A DNA stretch of 64,000 nucleotides, taken from assembly GCF_003025555.1 (NCBI RefSeq), contig NZ_PYMH01000007.1, forward strand, positions 62,001-126,000. The letters run 5' to 3'. The stretch is from Photobacterium lutimaris (GTDB lineage Bacteria > Pseudomonadota > Gammaproteobacteria > Enterobacterales > Vibrionaceae). Below are positions 1-8,125 of this stretch, one piece after another. The notes below the pieces were generated by a model that saw nothing but the letters and a program-made list of their open reading frames with translations, searched no databases and was not told the DNA's origin. The translations under genes and the position numbers were made by a program. Positions within the stretch are counted from its first letter, which is position 1. Each line of letters starts with the position of its first letter.

Positions 1-61
1 GTGGCGCTTTTATACGGCTAGTGACAAATTTTGTTAGAATAGCGAAAAAGGAAATGGGTTT

Positions 62-679
62 ATGGCACTTGAACTTTGGTTAGCTTACCTGGCGACGGCG
101 ATTGTGTTTAGCATCGCGCCGGGATCGGGCACTGTGAACTCAATCAGCAATGGTATGACCTATGGCTGGCGCAAGTCGCTGGCGTCAATTGCTGGGTTGC
201 AGTTCGGTCTTGGCATATACATCGTCTTGGTCGGTATTGGCCTGGGCGCGTTGATTGCCCAGTCGGCAGCAGCCTTTGCGGTGATCAAGTGGGCCGGGGT
301 CGGTTACCTGATCTGGCTCGGGGTGCAAAAGTGGCGTGACCGCGGTCAGCTTGATTTGGCTGGTGATACGCCGGCGACGCCGGCAAAGCAATTGTGCCGT
401 CAGGCGGTATTGGTCAATCTGACCAACCCGAAGACCGTGGTTTTCCTGGTTGCGCTGTTTCCCCAGTTTATTGATCCTACCCAGCCGCAGGCTATACAGC
501 TCTGGGTGTTGGGGATCACCACGGTTGCCGTGGATACTTTGGTTATGCTGGGGTACGTGATGTTGGCCTCTCGGCTTGCGGGCTATATCCGCTCGGCCAG
601 AATCATGGCCGCCCTGAACCGCGTGTTCGGTTCGATGTTTATCGGCTGCGGGGCATTATTGGCGACGGCCAAAGCCTGA
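62..679 (+). CDS. LysE/RhtB family amino-acid exporter
   Basis: A 205-residue inner-membrane protein of the LysE/RhtB translocator family, which exports amino acids or derivatives such as homoserine, threonine or lysine using the proton gradient. The N-terminal segment contains the family signature SIAPGSGTVNSISNGMTYG (about residues 17-35), and the central block NLTNPKTVVFL (about residues 118-128) is also typical. Five to six hydrophobic segments are visible and the length matches the family. An AAGGAAA ribosome-binding site sits 7 bases before the ATG. It is followed by the EAL-HDOD gene on the same strand with no terminator between. The substrate cannot be told from sequence. Confidence 0.88.
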   Translation: MALELWLAYLATAIVFSIAPGSGTVNSISNGMTYGWRKSLASIAGLQFGLGIYIVLVGIGLGALIAQSAAAFAVIKWAGVGYLIWLGVQKWRDRGQLDLAGDTPATPAKQLCRQAVLVNLTNPKTVVFLVALFPQFIDPTQPQAIQLWVLGITTVAVDTLVMLGYVMLASRLAGYIRSARIMAALNRVFGSMFIGCGALLATAKA

Positions 680-755
680 GTTTCTGGCTGCTGTTATTGG
701 ACAGCCCTGATGTGATGCGGCGTTTGTCCTCTGTTGTGGAGACTTGTTCAGAGTT

Positions 756-2006
756 ATGTATTCCTATGTTGCACGCCAGCCTATCTTCAACCGTCATCAG
801 AAGACGGCGGGATACGAGCTGTTGTTCCGGAATGGTGAGAGCAATGCCTTTCCTGCCGGCATCGATGAAAACAAGGCTACCTGTCGCTTATTGGTTAATA
901 GCTATATTGCCGACAGTGATGGTATGGCTCAGGCCGGCAAGCGCTGTTTCATTAACTTTCCCCACCAGAGCCTGATCCGCCTGCTGCCGACCTTGCTGCC
1001 GAAAAAGCAGGTGGTGATTGAAGTGCTGGAAACGTGTGAGCCCAATGATGAGTTGCTCCTTGCGATCCGCCATTTGAACCGATTGGGATACATGATTGCC
1101 CTTGATGACTTTACCATGGACGAACGTTGGCAGCGCTTTTTGCCGTATGTCCATATCATCAAGCTAGATTTGCTCAAGGTGGGCCTGGACGCGGCATGTG
1201 ATTATGTCGAGCAGAACCGCGGCCGCAAGTTGATGTTCCTGGCCGAGAAAGTCGAGAGCCACCATGACTACACCCGGGTTCATCAGGCCGGATTTCACTT
1301 TTTCCAGGGATATTACTTCAGCCGTCCCGAGCTGCTAAAAAGCCGTAACCTCAAACCTGAGCGCCTTTCTACATTGCGCCTGTTACAGGAAGTGTGTCGG
1401 GAACAGGTCGATTTCGAGCGGGTCGAGCAGATCATCGCTTCAGACTTGTCGCTGTCCTACCTGTTGCTGCGTTACGTCAACACCGCCATCGACAGGTTAA
1501 AAGTGCCGATCAGTGAATTCAGGCAGGCACTGGTTTATCTCGGCGAGGAAAAGCTCAAGGTGTTTGTCAGTGCTGTGGCAACCGCCCAGGCCTCGTTTGA
1601 CAAGCCTCAAGAGCTGTATGCCTTATCACTGCAGCGTGGCCGGATGTGTGAAATCCTTGCCTCCGCCAGTGGGCAGAATATCGAAGCCAAGCCTGCCTTT
1701 ATGACTGGTTTGCTTTCTATGATCGATGCCTTGTTGGATCAGCCGCTGGAGGAGTTGCTTGAGCAACTGCCCCTGCAGGCCGAGATCCGGCAGGCACTGC
1801 TGTATCAGCAAGGCGCGTTGGGCCAGCTGCTGGCATTGGCGATTGCCTATGAACAGGCGAAGTGGTGTCAGGTCAACCAGATGGGTGAGGCGCTGGGGAT
1901 CGCAGCCCCAAGTATAGGCCAGAGTTACCAGCTGGCTCTCCAGTGGTCATCAAAATACGGCCTCCAGACTTCTGCCCGTTCACTTACTGCCGTGCAAACT
2001 GGCTGA
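756..2006 (+). CDS. EAL and HDOD domain signalling protein (YuxH/CdgJ type)
   Basis: A 416-residue cytosolic protein with an N-terminal EAL-type domain and a C-terminal HDOD domain, the architecture of the CdgJ/YuxH family that affects motility and biofilm in vibrios. The EAL motif itself is ELL (in GYELLFRN). Other catalytic positions look retained: Asn in FINFP, Glu in EVLET, the DD pair in ALDDF, Lys in IIKLD, Glu in FLAEK and Gln in FFQGYYF. Loop 6 after DDF is not the usual GTGYS. The HDOD part begins near residue 190 (LSYLLLRYVN). ATG at 756 is preferred because the family starts YVARQPIF; a TTG at 744 would add four residues. The 3' end overlaps the convergent LysR gene by 23 bases. 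Confidence 0.87.
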   Translation: MYSYVARQPIFNRHQKTAGYELLFRNGESNAFPAGIDENKATCRLLVNSYIADSDGMAQAGKRCFINFPHQSLIRLLPTLLPKKQVVIEVLETCEPNDELLLAIRHLNRLGYMIALDDFTMDERWQRFLPYVHIIKLDLLKVGLDAACDYVEQNRGRKLMFLAEKVESHHDYTRVHQAGFHFFQGYYFSRPELLKSRNLKPERLSTLRLLQEVCREQVDFERVEQIIASDLSLSYLLLRYVNTAIDRLKVPISEFRQALVYLGEEKLKVFVSAVATAQASFDKPQELYALSLQRGRMCEILASASGQNIEAKPAFMTGLLSMIDALLDQPLEELLEQLPLQAEIRQALLYQQGALGQLLALAIAYEQAKWCQVNQMGEALGIAAPSIGQSYQLALQWSSKYGLQTSARSLTAVQTG

Positions 2007-2823
2007 GTGCCTTCACCGTTTCGGCCAGGGCTGGATTGAGCGTCCTGTTGGCTGGGTAGCATAACCCGAGCCGGCGGAACATTCGCGGCCCATCCAGCGG
2101 GACGGTGACCAGCTCCCTGGCGGTCTCCAGCACGCCAGTTGGCAGGAAGGAAATGCCGAGACCGGCCTGTACCAGGTGCATCACTTGGGTTTTATGTTCG
2201 GCCTTGGCCACCAGATTGACCGCCAATCCGTCGCAGGCCAGCAGGCCGATAGTTTGCTGGTGGGCTTCGCACGGCGGGCATTCAATAAAATCATGTTGAT
2301 GGAGCTGCTCCGGCTTGACCTTGTCCAGTTTGGCCAGCGGATGGGACGGCAGCATGCACAGTACATAGTCCTCTTCCCACAGCGGCAGGAATATCTCACC
2401 ATCTTGCTTGAACATATCGAGCGTCAGACGCGCATCCGCCGGCACATCATGATCCACCAATTCTAATAACACATTCGGAATATTTTCGTTCAGGCAGCTG
2501 AATATACTGGCAAGGGCTTTCTGGCTCAGGTCTGGGAAGTTGCCCAGTTTGAGCGGCAGGCATTCGGTACGCTGCTGGAACAAGGATGGCAGACGATTAA
2601 CGTCCCCGAGCAACCTGACGGCCAGAGGGTAAAGATAATGGGCCTCGTCGGTCAGGTTGACCCCTTTTTTGTGGCGCTCGAACAAGGTGGTATTGAGCTC
2701 CTCTTCCAGCTGCTTGACGGCATTGGAGATCGATGGCTGGGACACATAGCAGCGCTCGGCCGCGAGGGTGATGTTCTTTTCTTCGTAGACGGCGACAAAA
2801 AAGCGCAGGAGGCGTAGGTCCAT
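1984..2823 (-). CDS. LysR family transcriptional regulator
   Basis: A 279-residue LysR-type regulator. The winged helix-turn-helix is at the N-terminus (MDLRLLRFFVAVYEEKNITL, then AERCYVSQPSISNAVKQLEE), and the rest is a periplasmic-binding-protein-like effector domain. Length and start fit the family. It lies downstream of and on the same strand as the AbgT transporter, separated from it by a terminator hairpin, so it is probably transcribed on its own from the short gap at 2824-2928. Its ligand and targets are unknown; the neighbouring AbgT transporter is a possible but unproven target. Confidence 0.9.
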   Translation of the reverse strand: MDLRLLRFFVAVYEEKNITLAAERCYVSQPSISNAVKQLEEELNTTLFERHKKGVNLTDEAHYLYPLAVRLLGDVNRLPSLFQQRTECLPLKLGNFPDLSQKALASIFSCLNENIPNVLLELVDHDVPADARLTLDMFKQDGEIFLPLWEEDYVLCMLPSHPLAKLDKVKPEQLHQHDFIECPPCEAHQQTIGLLACDGLAVNLVAKAEHKTQVMHLVQAGLGISFLPTGVLETARELVTVPLDGPRMFRRLGLCYPANRTLNPALAETVKALSQFARQ

Positions 2824-2928
2824 GGGATGGCTCTAGCTGGCAAGTGATGGAGCCTATGATAGCAAAGAATGCAGGCTAAGGATGCAGGCCAAGGATAGTG
2901 ACTCAGGATGTGTGTGGGGGCAGAAAAC

Positions 2929-2956
2929 ACAAAGCCGGGCATAAGCCCGGCTTTGT
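2929..2956 (-). terminator. Rho-independent terminator after the AbgT gene
   Basis: Perfect 12-bp stem (ACAAAGCCGGGC / GCCCGGCTTTGT) with a 4-base loop, 15 bases past the stop codon of the transporter on the minus strand and followed on that strand by a T-rich run. Confidence 0.85.
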
Positions 2957-2971
2957 TGACAGAGTGTAGTG

Positions 2972-4567
2972 TTAGCCTACGCTGTAGTAGGTCGCTGCAC
3001 CTGGACCTACAGGCATACCGAATACAAATACCCACAGGTAGAACATGAGGCTCCAGCCTACGATGAAGACGATTGAGTACGGTAGCATTGTTGAGATAAG
3101 CGTACCTAAACCTAGGTTCTTCTTATAGCGTGTCGCAACAGCCAGGATCATACCAAAGTAGCTCATCATCGGTGTGATAATGTTGGTCACCGAGTCACCG
3201 ATACGGTAAGCCGCCTGAATGGTTTCCGGTGCATAGCCAACCAGCATCAGCATAGGGACAAAGATCGGTGCCGTTACCGCCCACTGTGCCGATGCCGAAC
3301 CTAGCATTAGGTTAATGAAGCCACACATCAGGATGAAGGCGAAGAACAGGGCAGGGCCTGTCAGGCCGATTGACTGCAGGAAGTCAGCCCCACCAACTGC
3401 GAACACCTGTCCGAAGTTAGTCCAGCTAAAGAAAGCAACGAACTGAGCGGCGAAGAATACCAGTACGATGTACATGCCCATTGAAGACATTGACTTCGAC
3501 ATCGCATCAATCACATCGCGGTCATTCTTCATGGTGCCGACGACTTTACCGTAGACAAAGCCAGGAACAGCGAAGAAAACGAAGATGAAGGCGACGATAC
3601 CTTTCAGGAACGGTGAACCTGCAACCATGCCCGTTTCAGGGTGACGCAAGATACCATTTTCCGGCACGATGGTCAGCGCCAGCAAGCCAGCCACAACTAG
3701 GGCGGCAAGACCTGCCATTTTCAGGCCTTTCTTCTCAAGATCGGTGATTTTGCCAAGCTTGTCGCCACCGAGATCTTCACTGGCTTCTTCCGGGTTGTAT
3801 TTACCCAGTTTCGGTTCAACGATTTTTTCGGTAACAAACGCACCCATGATGGTGATAGCAAAGGTTGATGCGAACATGAAGTACCAGTTAGCCTCTGGGC
3901 CAACCGAGTAGTTCGGATCGATCATTTGTGCTGCGGTCTGGGTAATGCCCGATAGTAACGGGTCAACCGTACCCAGCAGAAGGTTAGCACTGTAGCCACC
4001 GGATACACCGGCGAACGCCGCAGCTAGACCGGCTAGCGGGTGGCGGCCCAGGGAGTGGAATAGCATGGCTGCTAGCGGTACCAGTACCACGTAGCCTAGC
4101 TCAGAAGCGGTGTTTGAAATGATACCGGCGAAAATAACGACGAAGGTTACCATGCGCTTTGATGCGCCCATCACCAAACCACGCATAGCGGATGACAGCA
4201 TGCCTGAGTGCTCGGCAATCGCCACACCCAACATAGCGACCAGTACGGTACCTAGTGGGGCAAAGCCGGTGAAGTTGGTTACCAAGTTAGCAACGATTCG
4301 CTGTAGGCCTTCGGCATTGAATAGGCTTACTACATGGATCATTCCGTCAGCAGCACGGCCCGCTGCGCCTTCCGGGCGTGGATCGACGACAGACACGCCG
4401 AAATAGCCGGCAATACCGGATAGCACCAGGATAGCCACACAAAAAAGGGCAAAAAGAGTGATTGGGTGTGGTAGCAGGTTGCCTAGCCACTCGACGGTAT
4501 CTAGAAAACGGGTAAATAACGTTTTCTTCGGTTGTTGTTGTGTTTGCGGTGAAGCAGATGAATGCAT
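2972..4567 (-). CDS. AbgT family transporter
   Basis: A 531-residue inner-membrane protein of the AbgT family (AbgT, MtrF, YdaH), whose members take up p-aminobenzoyl-glutamate or export sulfonamide-like antimetabolites. Roughly ten hydrophobic segments are visible. Typical stretches are SNTASELGYVVLVPLAAM (about residues 150-167) and the C-terminal GDSVTNIITPMMSYFG. An in-frame ATG lies 12 bases upstream at 4579, but the bases right after it read GGAGG and form a strong ribosome-binding site for ATG 4567, so I chose the inner start. The gene is monocistronic with its own terminator; its promoter must lie in the AT-rich region from 4568. Transport direction and substrate cannot be decided from sequence. 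Confidence 0.9.
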   Translation of the reverse strand: MHSSASPQTQQQPKKTLFTRFLDTVEWLGNLLPHPITLFALFCVAILVLSGIAGYFGVSVVDPRPEGAAGRAADGMIHVVSLFNAEGLQRIVANLVTNFTGFAPLGTVLVAMLGVAIAEHSGMLSSAMRGLVMGASKRMVTFVVIFAGIISNTASELGYVVLVPLAAMLFHSLGRHPLAGLAAAFAGVSGGYSANLLLGTVDPLLSGITQTAAQMIDPNYSVGPEANWYFMFASTFAITIMGAFVTEKIVEPKLGKYNPEEASEDLGGDKLGKITDLEKKGLKMAGLAALVVAGLLALTIVPENGILRHPETGMVAGSPFLKGIVAFIFVFFAVPGFVYGKVVGTMKNDRDVIDAMSKSMSSMGMYIVLVFFAAQFVAFFSWTNFGQVFAVGGADFLQSIGLTGPALFFAFILMCGFINLMLGSASAQWAVTAPIFVPMLMLVGYAPETIQAAYRIGDSVTNIITPMMSYFGMILAVATRYKKNLGLGTLISTMLPYSIVFIVGWSLMFYLWVFVFGMPVGPGAATYYSVG

Positions 4568-5122
4568 CACGACCTCCATTTATCGTTTTAATCCCATCAA
4601 TGGGTACATCTCTTGTCGCGGGGAAGGTTACGTCATTGTTAACGTCACAAACAAAATATAATTGTGTCAAAATATGTCAGATGCGTATGTTTTGTCTGGT
4701 TTATGTTAAATTCCTGTTTGTTTGTGCTGTTTGTGTGATGGTGGTTTGCTTTGTTATTGTTGATTTTTATGAAATCGGTTGTCCATTTTCGGTTTGTTAA
4801 CCTTTACTCAATAACCGCAGATCAATTAATTAGAAAAAGCAGCCCGAAAAAAACGTGCTTAAATTCACAAAAAGAGTTAATTATCATCAGTCAACGCCTG
4901 GTTGATAGCATTCTATTAACCACTGGTTATCATTTTTCTCGGTGGTTCTGATTGGGATCCTGCATATCCATAGCTAAAATTTATGATAAACAGAGGTAAT
5001 CGGTATTTTTCACTAAGGGATTAGGTCGATATAGTAGCGTCCATCTGCTGGTGGCCACTGGTAATAACCTGGCGGGCAAAGGGCCCGGGGGGATTTTCTC
5101 TTTCTATATATAAGGTGAAACT
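4568..5122. other. AT-rich divergent intergenic region
   Basis: 555 bases between the start of the AbgT gene (minus) and the dehydrogenase (plus). It must carry both promoters. I see a repeated TGACGT pair near 4630-4648 and an imperfect inverted repeat (AACCAC near 4918 and GGTGGTT near 4941). There is no convincing open reading frame, terminator or RNA gene. A GC-rich patch (GGGCCCGGGGGG) lies at 5080-5093, just before the dehydrogenase leader. Confidence 0.5.
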
Positions 5123-5845
5123 ATGTCTAAGTCTCTTGTTGTGATCACTGGCGCAAGTTCTGGTATTGGTGAAGCGACGGCCAAAATGCTATCCGCACAG
5201 GGTCATCCGCTATTATTACTGGCCCGCCGCGTTGACCGATTGACTGCGTTGGGACTGCCAAACACAATGTGCCGCCAAGTCGATGTAACCGATGGCCCGG
5301 CATTTTCCGCCGCGATTGAGGAAGCAGAAAACCAGTTCGGACCGGTTGATTGCCTGGTGAATAACGCCGGGATGATGTTGCTTGGTCTTGCCCATGAGCA
5401 AGATCCGGCAGAATGGAAAACCATGTTCGATGTTAACGTGATGGGCCTGCTAAACGGGATCCACGCGGTACTGGCCAAAATGAAAGCCCGCCAGGGCGGG
5501 ACTGTGATTAATATTAGCTCGATTGCTGGACGCAAGACGTTCCCTAACCATGCCGCTTATTGCGGTACCAAGTTTGCGGTCCATGCCATTACTGAAAATA
5601 TCCGCGAAGAAGTGGCTGATGACAACGTCCGCTTTATTACGATTGCTCCTGGCGCGGTGGATACCGAGCTGTTGAGCCATACCACCAGTGATGCTATCAA
5701 GGCGGGCTATGAAGAGTGGAAAGACGGTATGGGCGGAGTGATTGCGCCGCAGGATATTGCCAATGCCATTAATTATGCTTACCAGCAGCCACAACATTTG
5801 TGTATTCGTGAAATCGTGCTGGCTGCAACTCGTCAACAGCCATAA
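5123..5845 (+). CDS. short-chain dehydrogenase/reductase (YdfG-like)
   Basis: A 240-residue classical SDR. It has the nucleotide-binding motif TGASSGIG (residues 10-17), the NNAG motif (about 81-84), the catalytic Ser in NISSIAG, and the Tyr-Lys pair in YCGTK. It should catalyse NAD(P)H-dependent oxidation or reduction of an alcohol/carbonyl in the cytosol. The closest general type is the YdfG/serine-3-dehydrogenase group, but the substrate is not determined by sequence. The ribosome-binding site AAGGTGAAA is well placed. The gene is monocistronic, with a strong terminator about 100 bases downstream. Confidence 0.9.
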   Translation: MSKSLVVITGASSGIGEATAKMLSAQGHPLLLLARRVDRLTALGLPNTMCRQVDVTDGPAFSAAIEEAENQFGPVDCLVNNAGMMLLGLAHEQDPAEWKTMFDVNVMGLLNGIHAVLAKMKARQGGTVINISSIAGRKTFPNHAAYCGTKFAVHAITENIREEVADDNVRFITIAPGAVDTELLSHTTSDAIKAGYEEWKDGMGGVIAPQDIANAINYAYQQPQHLCIREIVLAATRQQP

Positions 5846-5945
5846 GGTAAGCCGGATGGTGTGTGTTCTGAATGTCAGCGCGGGGTGATTTTGCCTACAA
5901 ATCTACGCCTATTCAGTTACTTAATAAAAATCGCCTGCTATATTC

Positions 5946-5975
5946 AAAAGGGTATCCCAATGGGATACCCTTTTT
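5946..5975 (+). terminator. Rho-independent terminator after the SDR gene
   Basis: 13-bp stem (AAAAGGGTATCCC / GGGATACCCTTTT) with a 3-base loop and a T run, located between the dehydrogenase and the acyltransferase. Confidence 0.88.
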
Positions 5976-5999
5976 AGTTTGTGCAGTGAGGGGGCAGGA

Positions 6000-7004
6000 G
6001 TGAGGGAGAAGGTTCGCTTTTTTGATGTGTTGCGCTGTGCCGCCGCCGTGGCCGTTGTGGTGATACACGTACTGGGGCCTTATCGCGATCAGTTTGGGGT
6101 GATGCCCGATAGCGGGTGGATCACGGCAACGACTTTCAATAGTCTCAGCCGCTGGGCGGTACCTGTTTTTATCATGATCACCGGAGCCTTGATGCTGACA
6201 GACGCCCGCCCGTTTGAGCTTGGCTATTATGTCCGCCGCCGCCTCGGCAAGGTATTGCTGCCTTTCCTGGTGTGGTCGGTGTTTTATGCTTGGTTATCCG
6301 GTGTGTCGCCAACGGGCTTTAATGGCGATGTGGTGATCGAAACGCTAAAGGCGCTGCCGGTCCATGAAACCTACTATCACCTTGGTTTTTTCTATTACTT
6401 TATCCCACTCTATTTTGTGGTGCCTTTCCTGCGCCATCTTGTCCAGCATTACGACAGGCAGGCGACGTTGGCCCTGACCTTGGTATGGCTAGCCCTGACA
6501 ACCTTGTTCCTGTTCAAAATGGATGGCCCATGGAGCCATGAGCTGGTTTTGTATAGTGGTTACTTACTGTTTGGCTACTGCGTGTTCCAGTTGCGTTGGC
6601 CGAGCTTGAAGTGGCTGCTGCCTCTGGGCATGGTGGCCTTACTGCTGACCGATGCCATGGTGCTGAGCAATAGTTTTGCAGCCGGGGAATACAAGGTTGG
6701 CCGCTGGATGTCTTACAAAACGCTCAATACCGCGCTTATCGCTGCGATGATTTTTGCGCTGGGCAGGTATGTGGCAGATAAAGTCAGCGAGAGTTGGCTC
6801 GATAAATTGGCTTTTATGAGCCGCTATAGTCTTGGGATCTATTTGCTTCATCCTATCTTCTTGTGGCCGGTTAGGGCATATGACTGGTACTTCCTGCCTC
6901 CGGTGCTGATGATACCGTTTTGGACCGTGATTATTACGGCATTGGCCCTTACTGCCAGCTGGTTACTGGGCAAAAGCCCTAAAACCGCTTGGTTGGTACC
7001 CTGA
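6000..7004 (+). CDS. acyltransferase-3 family membrane protein
   Basis: A 334-residue integral membrane O-acyltransferase of the acyltransferase-3 (OatA/WecH/NodX-like) family, which moves acetyl or similar groups onto cell-surface sugars. The N-terminal signature FFDVLRCAAAVAVVVIHV (family pattern R..A...V...H) contains the conserved His, and about ten hydrophobic segments follow. GTG at 6000 is preferred because a GAGGGGG ribosome-binding site lies 5 bases before it; a TTG at 5979 directly after the terminator is less likely. It stands alone, with no polysaccharide genes beside it, so the acceptor is unknown. It is convergent with the DUF2500 gene, with only 9 bases between them. Confidence 0.85.
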   Translation: MREKVRFFDVLRCAAAVAVVVIHVLGPYRDQFGVMPDSGWITATTFNSLSRWAVPVFIMITGALMLTDARPFELGYYVRRRLGKVLLPFLVWSVFYAWLSGVSPTGFNGDVVIETLKALPVHETYYHLGFFYYFIPLYFVVPFLRHLVQHYDRQATLALTLVWLALTTLFLFKMDGPWSHELVLYSGYLLFGYCVFQLRWPSLKWLLPLGMVALLLTDAMVLSNSFAAGEYKVGRWMSYKTLNTALIAAMIFALGRYVADKVSESWLDKLAFMSRYSLGIYLLHPIFLWPVRAYDWYFLPPVLMIPFWTVIITALALTASWLLGKSPKTAWLVP

Positions 7005-7013
7005 GTTAAGGCT

Positions 7014-7349
7014 TTATTCGTCTCGGTGCAGAGCAAAATGACGGAACGTGAGGCCTTGGTAGGTCATGACTCCTTTGTCTCCCGGGTTGAGGGCATGGAA
7101 ATAATGGATACCCACCATGAATTCACGCTTTGGCCCACCTTGGGTTGGTTGCACGTAAATCCAGTACTCCTCGTTGTCTTCACCCGGTCGGGCACCGATA
7201 ATCGGTGAGCTTTGTTTGTCGAGGATCAGGACGTCGACTTTCCTTTCTGGGGCATTTTCCCCCACAGCGTGTTGGCGGTAGACTCGAATAAAGCAGAAAA
7301 CAGCAATGGCCAGAAGGGCAATAACGATAATGGGAACACTGGTTGGCAT
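7014..7349 (-). CDS. DUF2500 family membrane protein (YhhM-like)
   Basis: A 111-residue protein with one N-terminal membrane segment (IVIALLAIAVFCFI) and a soluble beta-rich part, matching the DUF2500 family typified by E. coli YhhM. In E. coli yhhM sits beside yhhL, yhhN and rsmD, and homologues of all of these lie within the next 5 kb here, which supports the call. The ribosome-binding site AAGGAAG is 5 bases before the ATG. Function is unknown for the family. Confidence 0.8.
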   Translation of the reverse strand: MPTSVPIIVIALLAIAVFCFIRVYRQHAVGENAPERKVDVLILDKQSSPIIGARPGEDNEEYWIYVQPTQGGPKREFMVGIHYFHALNPGDKGVMTYQGLTFRHFALHRDE

Positions 7350-7516
7350 AGGACTTCCTTGTTGGGCTCGATAGGAGCTTATTATTGGTCAAGTCTGGAT
7401 CGCGGGATACGATCTGTCGTAAAAAGCGTGATCGCTGCAAGGATGGTTTCGATCGATATACGCCCCAGTCTGGTAAGGATTCCTTGGTGGTATCAGCGGC
7501 CACTGAGCGACGCGGT

Positions 7517-7536
7517 ACTTTGCTTTAGTGCAAAGT
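7517..7536. repeat. 7-bp inverted repeat upstream of the DUF4145-like gene
   Basis: ACTTTGC and GCAAAGT separated by TTTAGT, 43 bases before the start of the gene at 7579. It could be an operator or a leader hairpin; there is no T run, so it is not a terminator. Confidence 0.4.
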
Positions 7537-7578
7537 CGAGGTAAGTTAGTAGAAAGAGTGAGCAAGGAAAGAGATTAG

Positions 7579-7944
7579 ATGGCAAACATTGAGTTAGTGG
7601 TAACACGTTCAAGGCGGATTGAAAGCCTGTTGCGTGAACATTACCATGCTGAGGGCAAAGGCTTGCACCAGCTGATCTCTAGCTGCGAAGAACGCCTGCC
7701 ACACGAAATTATTCCCAAGTTACGGTTTATTGCTTCTATCCGTAATAAAACCGTGCACGAAGAAGGTTATAAACTCGACGACAAGAAAGGGTTTATTGCG
7801 GCTTGCAATGCATGCGAAAAGGAACTTACCCCGCGAAGTGGCCGTTTTGTCTGGACGGTAGCTGCATTATTGGTCGTGGGGGTGACTGTGCTGGCGATAT
7901 GGTTCTATTCCCTTCATTGGCACCGGATCGATTTGACCCCTTAA
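7579..7944 (+). CDS. DUF4145-like protein with C-terminal membrane anchor
   Basis: A 121-residue protein. Residues 1-85 form a soluble helical region resembling DUF4145, with RFIASIRNKTVHEEGY around residues 49-64 (the family's R-x-x-RN...HE core). A single hydrophobic helix follows (about residues 93-109) with a short polar tail, so it is probably a tail-anchored inner-membrane protein. A strong AAGGAAAGAG ribosome-binding site precedes the ATG. It is divergent from the DUF2500 gene. DUF4145 domains occur in restriction and other defence proteins, but nothing of that kind is nearby. Function is unknown. Confidence 0.7.
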   Translation: MANIELVVTRSRRIESLLREHYHAEGKGLHQLISSCEERLPHEIIPKLRFIASIRNKTVHEEGYKLDDKKGFIAACNACEKELTPRSGRFVWTVAALLVVGVTVLAIWFYSLHWHRIDLTP

Positions 7945-8000
7945 GAACCGCAACGGGGGCTGGGAGAACATCCTGGCTCATGGAATGTATTGACGAAAAC

Positions 8001-8030
8001 AAAAAAGGTGCCGATAGGCACCTTTTTTTT
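8001..8030. terminator. bidirectional Rho-independent terminator
   Basis: Stem AAAAAAGGTGCC / GGCACCTTTTTT with loop GATA and long A and T runs on the two sides. It can end transcripts from the DUF4145-like gene (plus) and from the small open reading frame at 8125 (minus). Confidence 0.88.
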
Positions 8031-8044
8031 GAATTTTTTTTTGC

Positions 8045-8125
8045 TTAATAAATCACTGGCAGCGTCATTAATCCGACAACCACTGCGATCATCATAAGGC
8101 CTTGTTTTTGTGAAGGTGTGAACAT
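8045..8125 (-). CDS. candidate 26-residue small membrane protein
   Basis: An 81-base open reading frame encoding a 26-residue peptide: a polar start (MFTPSQKQ) followed by a hydrophobic stretch (GLMMIAVVVGLMTLPVIY). An AAGGAG ribosome-binding site lies 7 bases before the ATG, and the terminator at 8001-8030 lies just past the stop, so it has the parts of a complete small gene. A possible promoter on the minus strand reads TTGATG, then 18 bases, then TATTCT, near 8165-8194. It looks like a single-pass inner-membrane small protein. I recognise no family; expression is unproven. Confidence 0.6.
   Translation of the reverse strand: MFTPSQKQGLMMIAVVVGLMTLPVIY

Noticed and set aside
4751-4951. 66-codon frame in the AbgT-SDR gap
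   Set aside because: AT-driven open frame without a ribosome-binding site or conserved feature.
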